Positions 58,602-64,000 of a stretch of 64,000 bases of DNA are shown in pieces. How positions within the stretch are numbered: position 1 is the stretch's first letter; each line of letters starts with the position of its first letter. A program made the translations under genes and the position numbers. Source of the stretch: JANWWM01 sp046292465 (lineage in GTDB: Bacteria; Bacteroidota; Chlorobiia; Chlorobiales; Thermochlorobacteraceae). The DNA lies in the NCBI GenBank assembly GCA_046292465.1, contig JBKBRB010000013.1, positions 5,265 to 69,264 of the forward strand, in the 5' to 3' direction. The notes beneath the pieces are model-generated. The model saw only the letters and a program-made list of their open reading frames with translations, had not been told where the DNA came from and did no database searches.

Positions 58602-58673
58602 TCAAAGCGCATCTTGCGCTGCTTGAATCGCATTAAGTTCTGATTCTCGTGTCGTCCACTTTTTGCCCATCAT
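58602..58673 (-). other. 23-codon frame coupled to the CNB-like gene
   Basis: ATG overlaps the upstream stop (ATGA at 58670-58673) and reads MMGKKWTTRESELNAIQAAQDAL. The overlap imitates an operon junction, so this may be the stump of a lost downstream gene. It is too short to call a gene. The rest of 58517-58669 shows nothing else. Confidence 0.25.
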
Positions 58674-59017
58674 TTTACCATCAAGTTTTCTTTGTGATGC
58701 TTTAAGAGTTCTTCAATCACGAGGCATGCAAGTTCAACATTGTTTTTCATGAGCTCTAAAAATTTTTCGCGCGGCACGAGCAAAATTTCTGTTGGCAACA
58801 CGGATTTGACATCGCTGTTTAGTTTCTCATTCTCCAATAACTCAACGAGGTAAATCGGACTGGTTATCGGCGTCGGTTCAATTTCACCCGATAAGACGAA
58901 CAAAGCGGCGCGCTGGGCTTCTCCTTTTCTGAGTATGATTTTTCCCTGCTCATAACGGCGCACGCGCCCCAGCGTGAAGAGCTTATTGCGAACAATTCGA
59001 CCTGCCTTATCCAACAT
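58670..59017 (-). CDS. Reduced cyclic nucleotide-binding-like domain protein
   Basis: 115 residues. The opening LGRVRRYEQGKIILRKGEAQRAALFVLSGEIEP is the first half of a CRP-type beta-roll, and the end (LPTEILLVPREKFLELMKNNVELACLVIEELLKHH) is its last strand and C helix. The middle is shortened: the phosphate-binding cassette (FGExALL...R.A) is not seen, and there is no DNA-binding domain. It is therefore either a degenerate CRP-like protein or a small effector without cAMP binding. Confidence 0.6.
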   Translation of the reverse strand: MLDKAGRIVRNKLFTLGRVRRYEQGKIILRKGEAQRAALFVLSGEIEPTPITSPIYLVELLENEKLNSDVKSVLPTEILLVPREKFLELMKNNVELACLVIEELLKHHKENLMVK

Positions 59018-59079
59018 GCTTATTTAGAATTAGTCTAATCTAATGTTTATATCATTTTCTTCCAAACAAGTTTTGAAAC

Positions 59080-59104
59080 AAAAAAGGCGAGTCTTGCTCG
59101 CCTT
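59080..59104 (-). terminator. Terminator of the arginine decarboxylase gene
   Basis: Minus strand: AAGGCGAG, loop CAAGA, CTCGCCTT followed by TTTT (59097-59104 with 59084-59091; T run from 59085 down to 59080). It begins 22 bases behind the stop at 59127. Confidence 0.85.
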
Positions 59105-59126
59105 GAAAGTTTTCGTTGAAGGTCGA

Positions 59127-59675
59127 TTACGGCAGAAGAATTCCGCAAGAGATGACGGAAGTCCACAGTCCGTTTTTGCCTTCGGCGGATTGCGTCACGT
59201 TGAACGTCTTAACCACCTTGCCGCTCATTTTGTAGATGTCTTCGCGTTCGTCCCAAGCGGTGTTCGGGTCGAACTCGACGCCGAGCGTGGTGGCAAGCAT
59301 AGTGGCGGCGAGGTCTTCGGCATACTCACCTGCGACTTTTTCCGTTTCGCCGTAGGGGTGATGCTCGGAGAGATAGCCGTATTGCGTGCTTGTATCAGAA
59401 GGCAGTGCCACACCGATAGAGGCGGCAATTAAGCGGTTATGTTCATTCGTTGCGGCACGCGCCATCACGCAGAAGGTAATCTGACCGGGCTGAAGAAGTT
59501 TCAACCCTTCTTCAACGCTGATGCGCTTGCATCCTGTTGGAAAAATGCTTGATACCGTTACCAAGTTGCATTTTTCAATCTTTGCGTCTCGGAGCGCAAG
59601 TTCAAACGAGGAAAGATATTCTTTGTGCCGTCCGACACCTTTTGTGAAGAAAATTTTGGTAGGAACGAATGACAA
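59127..59675 (-). CDS. pdaD: Pyruvoyl-dependent arginine decarboxylase
   Basis: Converts arginine to agmatine for polyamine synthesis, with a pyruvoyl group formed by self-cleavage at Ser. 182 residues, matching the archaeal and chlorobial enzymes (about 165-195). The cleavage site lies in LVTVSSIFPTGCKRI, and the later conserved parts are MARAATNEHNRLIAASIGVALP, YGYLSEHHPYGETEKVAGEYAEDLAATML and the C-terminal KNGLWTSVISCGILLP. Common in archaea and Chlorobi, less so in other bacteria. Single gene with its own terminator. Confidence 0.94.
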   Translation of the reverse strand: MSFVPTKIFFTKGVGRHKEYLSSFELALRDAKIEKCNLVTVSSIFPTGCKRISVEEGLKLLQPGQITFCVMARAATNEHNRLIAASIGVALPSDTSTQYGYLSEHHPYGETEKVAGEYAEDLAATMLATTLGVEFDPNTAWDEREDIYKMSGKVVKTFNVTQSAEGKNGLWTSVISCGILLP

Positions 59676-59767
59676 GGCAGTCTCCGCTATGTTTTAATGG
59701 TTAAAAAATTGTGATGTTGTTTCAGAAAAGTGGTGCAATAATACGAAAAAATAAAATCACCGACCGA

Positions 59768-60976
59768 TTATTTTCGCACGAGGCGGAAAAATTTTCGCTT
59801 GCCAACTTTGAGCACCTTCGCATCCGAATCAAGGTTCAAAACGAATTTTGCATCAGTCAGTTTTTCGTCGTTCATCGTTACGCCGCCTTGCTCAATAAGC
59901 CGTCTTGCTTCGCTTTTGGTGTTTGTTGCTTTGGCTTTGAGCAGTGCGTCAATCAAACCGATAGATGATTCTTCCACGATAATTTCCTCGATATCGTCAG
60001 GCACACCGCCTTGCGAAATTTTTTCCGATGCCTCCAATTCTTTCTGCGCCGCTTCTTCGCCGTGAAAAAACTTCACGATACTGAACGCTAATTTGCGCAC
60101 AGCGTTGCGTGGATTTTCTTTAAGCAAGCATTGCAGTTCAGTCAGTTCTTCGTTGTTCAAGATTGCCGTGAGCCGAGCGTATTTCTCAACAAGTGCATCA
60201 GGCGTTTTGAGCGCGGCTTGGAACATCTCACGCGGCGAATGATTGAACCCAATGTAGTTATCGAGCGATTTAGACATCTTTTGAACACCATCTGTGCCTT
60301 CCAAGAGCGGAAGCGTAATGCAGATTTGTGGTTCATTGATACCATACTCGCGCTGAATATCGCGTGCAACCAGCAAGTTGAATTTTTGGTCTGTGCCGCC
60401 AAGCTCAACATCGTTTTTGAGTTCGACCGAATCCATCGCTTGCGCCAGCGGGTAAAGCAATTCGTGGACTGAAATTGGCTCACCTGATTTGTAACGCTTC
60501 TCAAAGTCGTCGCGCTCTAACATACGCGCCACCGTGTAGCGACTTGCCAATCGAATCACATCAGCAAACGACATTTTGCCGAGCCATTCTGAATTGTAAC
60601 GAATGGTAGTTTTGGATTTATCGAGAATTTTGGAGGCTTGCTCGAAGTAGGTTTCGCCGTTTTTGCGCGTCTCTTCGAGCGAGAGTTGTGGGCGCGTTTT
60701 GTTCTTGCCGCTTGGGTCGCCAATCATTGCGGTGAAGTCGCCGATAATCAAAATGGCTTCGTGTCCTAAATCTTGGAAGTCGCGCAGTTTGCGAAGCACG
60801 ACGGCGTGTCCGAGATGCAAGTCAGGTCTTGACGGGTCGGCACCGAGTTTTACTTTCAGCGGCGTGTTGGTTTTGAGGCTATGCTCGAGTTTTCGCGCAA
60901 GGTCTTCTTCAGAAATGATTTCAACCGTATTGCGCTTGATGAGGTCAAGTTGTTCGTTGAGCGACGGAAAGTTCAT
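59768..60976 (-). CDS. tyrS: Tyrosyl-tRNA synthetase
   Basis: Class I synthetase charging tRNA-Tyr. 402 residues. HIGH-type motif is HLGHAVVLRKL, KMSKS is intact (GVQKMSKSLDNYIG), and the tyrosine-binding region is LYPLAQAMDSVELKNDVELGGTDQKFN. The C-terminal S4 RNA-binding domain is complete (SIGLIDALLKAKATNTKSEARRLIEQGGV). Length and pattern fit the TyrRS group found in Bacteroidetes and Chlorobi. Confidence 0.96.
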   Translation of the reverse strand: MNFPSLNEQLDLIKRNTVEIISEEDLARKLEHSLKTNTPLKVKLGADPSRPDLHLGHAVVLRKLRDFQDLGHEAILIIGDFTAMIGDPSGKNKTRPQLSLEETRKNGETYFEQASKILDKSKTTIRYNSEWLGKMSFADVIRLASRYTVARMLERDDFEKRYKSGEPISVHELLYPLAQAMDSVELKNDVELGGTDQKFNLLVARDIQREYGINEPQICITLPLLEGTDGVQKMSKSLDNYIGFNHSPREMFQAALKTPDALVEKYARLTAILNNEELTELQCLLKENPRNAVRKLAFSIVKFFHGEEAAQKELEASEKISQGGVPDDIEEIIVEESSIGLIDALLKAKATNTKSEARRLIEQGGVTMNDEKLTDAKFVLNLDSDAKVLKVGKRKFFRLVRK

Positions 60977-61047
60977 GTCAAAATTTTTTGAAGCGCAAAT
61001 GTGTGAAATGCGATTGAATTTCGCAACGCTTTTTTGAACGTTGTGAG

Positions 61048-62043
61048 TTAAGTTGTTTGAAAAACGAGTTTGACCGATTCTACTTTTTGCTCAATGCGAT
61101 TTGCCAACCACTTGATAAACGGCTCGCTATCGTTCAAGCATGGCACATAATGGACTTTGAACCCTGCGGCGGTTGCTTCTTCGACGCCTTCTAAATCGGC
61201 TTCGCTGTTGTCGGCAAAAAAACCGAATGGGAACATCACGATTTCGTCGATTCCTTCCGCCTTAAATTCTTCCAATGCTCTCTCGAGCGTTTCAGGCATC
61301 CACTCGCCGCCGAATTTGTGGTTCATTGCACCAAGTTTGATTGAGGCAAACAGGTTGCGTTCGTCGCGCTCAATGGCTGATTTCAATTTTGCGAAAAAGT
61401 CGAGCGTTTCTTGATAGCCGGTGTTGATTTTCGGAGTTTCGCCTTTACTGTCTTTAACGAGCGTGCCGTGTGCCGTTAGTGCCAATCCGATTTTGTTTGG
61501 CGGGCTTTTCGGCAGTCGTTCAAAAATGTGGTCGACGCAAATTTGCACGAGTTCGTCGTTGTTCCAGAGGTGCTTCATCACGCGCACTTTTTGAAATGCC
61601 ATGTCTTGAAAGTCGTTGATGGCGATGTAGCACGCTATTCCGCACGCAAATTCTGACTCAATCGGAATCATTGGAACGGTGATAATCGCGTCGCACTCGC
61701 TTGATTCGTGCATGACGGTTTCAAAATACGGCGGCACGAAGTAGTAAGCCTCGCGCACGACGTAAGTTCTCTCGTTGGAATTTTGATTCAAAATCGTTTG
61801 CAATGCGTTGGCTTGGCGTCGCGTGATTTCGTTGAGTTTTGAACGATAGCCCAATTTTCCCCAATACGACTTGCGTTTCAGGCTTCGCATCGTGGCGATG
61901 AAGATTTGCAGGGGTTTCGGAAGATTGGCAATGCGCGAGGTGATGTAGCGCAGAATGCGAGAGGAATTCGGATACAACTTCTTGAAGGTGGCTTCTTCAA
62001 CTTCACCGTAAGTAGCAAGAAGCACGGCAACTTTTTTTGGCAT
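61048..62043 (-). CDS. Ferrochelatase-family protein, paralogue 2
   Basis: 331 residues; same fold and layout as the protein at 47254-48267. It starts VAVLLATYGEVEEATFKKLY, contains the active-site His in ALTAHGTLVKDSKGE, then HKFGGEWMPETLERALEEF and FPFGFFADNSEADLEGVEEA. The two paralogues share motifs but differ over most positions, and this copy has Thr-Ala before HGT, as many true ferrochelatases do. It could be the genuine heme enzyme and the other a specialised form, or the reverse. Confidence 0.78.
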   Translation of the reverse strand: MPKKVAVLLATYGEVEEATFKKLYPNSSRILRYITSRIANLPKPLQIFIATMRSLKRKSYWGKLGYRSKLNEITRRQANALQTILNQNSNERTYVVREAYYFVPPYFETVMHESSECDAIITVPMIPIESEFACGIACYIAINDFQDMAFQKVRVMKHLWNNDELVQICVDHIFERLPKSPPNKIGLALTAHGTLVKDSKGETPKINTGYQETLDFFAKLKSAIERDERNLFASIKLGAMNHKFGGEWMPETLERALEEFKAEGIDEIVMFPFGFFADNSEADLEGVEEATAAGFKVHYVPCLNDSEPFIKWLANRIEQKVESVKLVFQTT

Positions 62044-62114
62044 GATACTGCACAGTTAAATTGATGCCGATAAAAACGGCGTGCGTTGCTATTTCATTTC
62101 AAACCGTCGTTCAT

Positions 62115-62144
62115 AAAAAAAGCGCAACCCTTGCGAATTGCGCT
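62115..62144 (-). terminator. Terminator behind the DUF6580-like gene
   Basis: Minus strand: AGCGCAA, 10-base loop, TTGCGCT, then six T (A run at 62115-62120). It starts 25 bases behind the stop at 62170. Confidence 0.8.
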
Positions 62145-62169
62145 CTGATGATTCCTTTTGTGCGTTTGC

Positions 62170-62697
62170 TCATGCGGCTTTTTGCGCCAGCACTTTGGTC
62201 TTCACGAAGTAATCTGCGCCGAAGAGCACGGCGGTAAAAAACACATCACCGAGCACTTGATTGCGATAAAACGGAATTGCCGCAATGTAGCACGCGCTTA
62301 ATCCTTCCACCGTGTAGCCATACCAGCCGCTAAGCCAAACGCCGAAGTTTGTTACAACGAAGAAAACCAGCGAGCCGATGAGCGTTCCGAGCGCAAGGCG
62401 CGGAATGCTGAACGAACTGCGTACCCAAAATCCAATCAGGCTAATCACAACAAATGCGCCATAGACATACCACATTCCGCTGTGAAAGCCGGCAGACGCC
62501 GACACGCCTGCACGATACATCACTTCAAAAATCGTATCCGAAAGGAGCATCGCACCAATCGGAATGAGCAGAGCCTGCTTTTTGTCTTTCATTTTGACCG
62601 CGCCGAACAAGGCAACGGCGGCAATGGCGGTAAAATTGGCGGGATGCGGAATCAATCGCGAGAGTGCCCCGATGAACACTAAAATTATTTCGGTCAT
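62170..62697 (-). CDS. Five- or six-helix membrane protein (DUF6580-like)
   Basis: 175 residues from ATG 62697; the open frame extends to 62799, but that part is polar and not family-like. Begins IILVFIGALSRLIPHPANFTAIAAVALFGAV, a pattern I associate with DUF6580 proteins of Bacteroidetes and relatives, which have the NFTPI-type turn. Other features: FFVVTNFGVWLSGWYGYTVEGL and AAIPFYRNQVLGDVFFTAVLFG. The general look (short helices, PxNFT, GD near the last helix) is like small substrate-specific membrane components, but no function is known. Confidence 0.7.
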   Translation of the reverse strand: MTEIILVFIGALSRLIPHPANFTAIAAVALFGAVKMKDKKQALLIPIGAMLLSDTIFEVMYRAGVSASAGFHSGMWYVYGAFVVISLIGFWVRSSFSIPRLALGTLIGSLVFFVVTNFGVWLSGWYGYTVEGLSACYIAAIPFYRNQVLGDVFFTAVLFGADYFVKTKVLAQKAA

Positions 62698-62749
62698 GTT
62701 TAATGCGTTAAAAGGTTCGATTTTGGAACGCAAATTACGAAAGTTTGCG

Positions 62750-63193
62750 CTATTTAATTTCCTGCAATTTGTGTTCGGTAAGTCCGAGTTGAATGGCACA
62801 GCCGAGCACTTCGCCAGCGAGTTTGAACGGGTCTTTGGAGAGAATGTCTTTGTCGACGTTGGTGTAGCAAGTCAAGCCCGCATCTTTGCTGACAATAAAG
62901 CCGGTGAGTTTTTCTTTTTCTTCGGCAAAGAAGATGACTTCGCCGAGTTCTTCGCTGGTGATGAAATTGGTGCAGTGGTGCAGTTGATTGAGCCCGACCG
63001 GTGAGAAGACTTGAATCAAGTTGCCTTTGCGGCTCCCAATCATCAAGTCAATGTAAATTTCGAGCGTGATTTTTCTTCCGCTGATGTAGTCATTGACGAC
63101 AAAACGGAACATGTTGCCTTCTTTTTTCGGCTCTTCGGTTGCGAGTGTTTTTGCGATTTTAGCGATGTCTTTTTTTGTAAATTGATAGCTCAT
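62750..63193 (-). CDS. Unknown soluble protein
   Basis: 147 residues, mixed alpha/beta, no signal peptide. Begins MSYQFTKKDIAKIAKTL; the centre is ITLEIYIDLMIGSRKGNLIQVFSPVGLNQLHHCTNF and EVIFFAEEKEKLTGFIVSKDAGLTCYTNV; the end is helical (FKLAGEVLGCAIQLGLTEHKL). It looks like a well-conserved small protein by composition, but I cannot name a family. Confidence 0.6.
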   Translation of the reverse strand: MSYQFTKKDIAKIAKTLATEEPKKEGNMFRFVVNDYISGRKITLEIYIDLMIGSRKGNLIQVFSPVGLNQLHHCTNFITSEELGEVIFFAEEKEKLTGFIVSKDAGLTCYTNVDKDILSKDPFKLAGEVLGCAIQLGLTEHKLQEIK

Positions 63194-63246
63194 GCGTGGT
63201 TGTTCAAGACGGGTTCAGAGTTTTGAAATTTTGATTGATTAGATTT

Positions 63247-63651
63247 TCAAAACGGCGAATCGGCAACGGAATTGAGCGCAACGATAATGCCTGCAATTGC
63301 CGCGCACATCGCACCTAAAATCGTAAAGTTTCTTGTGGTTGCAAAAGGTTCTTCTTTCAAAATGATTTTGGTAGTATCGCTTTGTGCGTTTCGTTTTTGG
63401 GACTCAGTCAGTCCTTGTTTGAGTGTTTGAGATGTTGCACCTTGCTTGAATTTCTCGCAGTCGGTGTTGAGTTTGTTGAAGGTTTTTCGCTCCGATTCGG
63501 TTAGGCTTGCTTTTGGAAGCGATTTGAGACGAAGAAACTCGGCATCGTTGCACGGGTTGCTTGATTGCGCCACCGCCGATTGATAAGCAACCAGCAATAC
63601 AAAAAGCATGATTAAGTAACTTGGAACGCAGAAGCAAATTTTTCTTGACAT
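63247..63651 (-). CDS. Small exported or membrane-anchored protein, unknown
   Basis: 134 residues from ATG 63651. Signal peptide MSRKICFCVPSYLIMLFVLLVAYQSAVAQ, then a polar part with two Cys (CNDAEFLRLKSLPKASLTESERKTFNKLNTDCEKF) that could form a disulfide, a Gln/Ser/Thr-rich linker, and a C-terminal hydrophobic helix (FTILGAMCAAIAGIIVALNSV). The frame goes up to 63825, but the preferred start is the one that gives a signal peptide. Confidence 0.6.
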   Translation of the reverse strand: MSRKICFCVPSYLIMLFVLLVAYQSAVAQSSNPCNDAEFLRLKSLPKASLTESERKTFNKLNTDCEKFKQGATSQTLKQGLTESQKRNAQSDTTKIILKEEPFATTRNFTILGAMCAAIAGIIVALNSVADSPF

Positions 63652-63755
63652 TGACCTTTCACGGTTGATGGAAGGCAAAATATAAGGAATCGGGAAGTTT
63701 TTGATTGACGAAAGTTTTACTTTATGCTTCACACTCGAGTCATAAATAAACCATA

Positions 63756-64000
63756 ATGCATAAATTCGTTTCGCTTTTTTCAAGAATACTGCATTTACTC
63801 CTACCGATTCGTCGCTATGATGCAAAGGATTTCCTTTCCAAAAGGATTCAATCGGGCGACATCAAAAAAATCCTGCTCATTCATTTACAGCAACTTGGCG
63901 ACACGCTTGTTTTCACACCTGCTACGCGTGCGCTGCTTGAACAACATGGAAACTTACAAATTGATGTTTTGTGCAATAGTGTCAGTTACGAAGTTTACAA
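63756..64000 (+). CDS. Glycosyltransferase family 9 (heptosyltransferase-like), 5' part only
   Basis: Frame from ATG 63756 continues to the window edge. 81 codons are visible. The segment KKILLIHLQQLGDTLVFTPATRALLE is the typical N-terminal nucleotide-sugar transferase motif of ADP-heptose:LPS heptosyltransferases (ILxIxLxxLGDxxxTTP), followed by the second Rossmann strand (LQIDVLCNS). Likely acts in lipopolysaccharide core or another envelope glycan. About 75-80% of the gene is missing. Divergent from the small exported protein gene. Confidence 0.85.
   Translation, partial: MHKFVSLFSRILHLLLPIRRYDAKDFLSKRIQSGDIKKILLIHLQQLGDTLVFTPATRALLEQHGNLQIDVLCNSVSYEVY

Overview
The window reads as chromosomal DNA from a member of the Chlorobi lineage, probably one of the gliding or filamentous Chloroherpeton-type relatives. 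This is inferred from gene content. Complex I is encoded without the NADH-oxidising subunits NuoE, NuoF and NuoG, as in green sulfur bacteria. Type IX secretion traits are present: a PorV-like barrel and a subtilase with a C-terminal sorting domain. A group II geranylgeranylglyceryl phosphate synthase, a pyruvoyl-dependent arginine decarboxylase and late cobalamin genes are also present. No rRNA, phage, transposase or CRISPR array was seen. Base composition looks even throughout.

Layout. 1-9.3 kb: a minus-strand complex I operon, nuoA-B-C-D-H-I-J-K-L-M, cut at the left edge inside nuoM; several of its spacers contain inverted repeats. 9.4-19.2 kb: housekeeping and small genes (pterin dehydratase, UPF0210 protein, lysine 2,3-aminomutase, YbeY, a histidine phosphatase, a bacilliredoxin, a LOG-family protein, a PorV-like protein) and a GAF/HD-GYP c-di-GMP phosphodiesterase. 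19.4-30.8 kb: ammonium transporter behind a palindrome-rich leader, ispE with GGGPS (isoprenoid and ether-lipid supply), a secreted subtilase, serS, and an exonuclease/GIY-YIG fusion overlapping an unknown helical protein. 30.8-43 kb, minus strand: class I ribonucleotide reductase, purH, priA, a SpoIIE-type phosphatase, recX and PBP2.

43-55.6 kb: PhzF-like isomerase, DUF4397 lipoprotein, MeaB GTPase with a coupled small gene, aldo/keto reductase, the first of two ferrochelatase-family paralogues, two tRNA-Leu genes, pyrF, a cobT - sensor kinase - cobS cluster and a GH13 lipoprotein. 55.6-59 kb is the least ordinary part. It holds a thioesterase whose 5' end lies in a dispersed repeat, the remains of a UbiA-type prenyltransferase gene in front of a DprE1-like oxidase, a YoeB-type toxin with an antitoxin that lacks the usual YefM DNA-binding half, a solitary copy of that antitoxin's 5' end, and a shrunken cyclic-nucleotide-binding protein. 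59-64 kb: arginine decarboxylase, tyrS, the second ferrochelatase paralogue, small membrane or unknown proteins, and the start of a glycosyltransferase family 9 gene.

A composite intergenic repeat family occurs three times (about 26.4, 40.3 and 56.0 kb), with possible fragments near 11.3 and 14.5 kb. The best candidates for something undescribed are the antitoxin architecture with its duplicated N-terminal helix, the repeat family and the gene damage next to it, the structured spacers of the nuo operon, and the exonuclease-nuclease fusion with its coupled partner.
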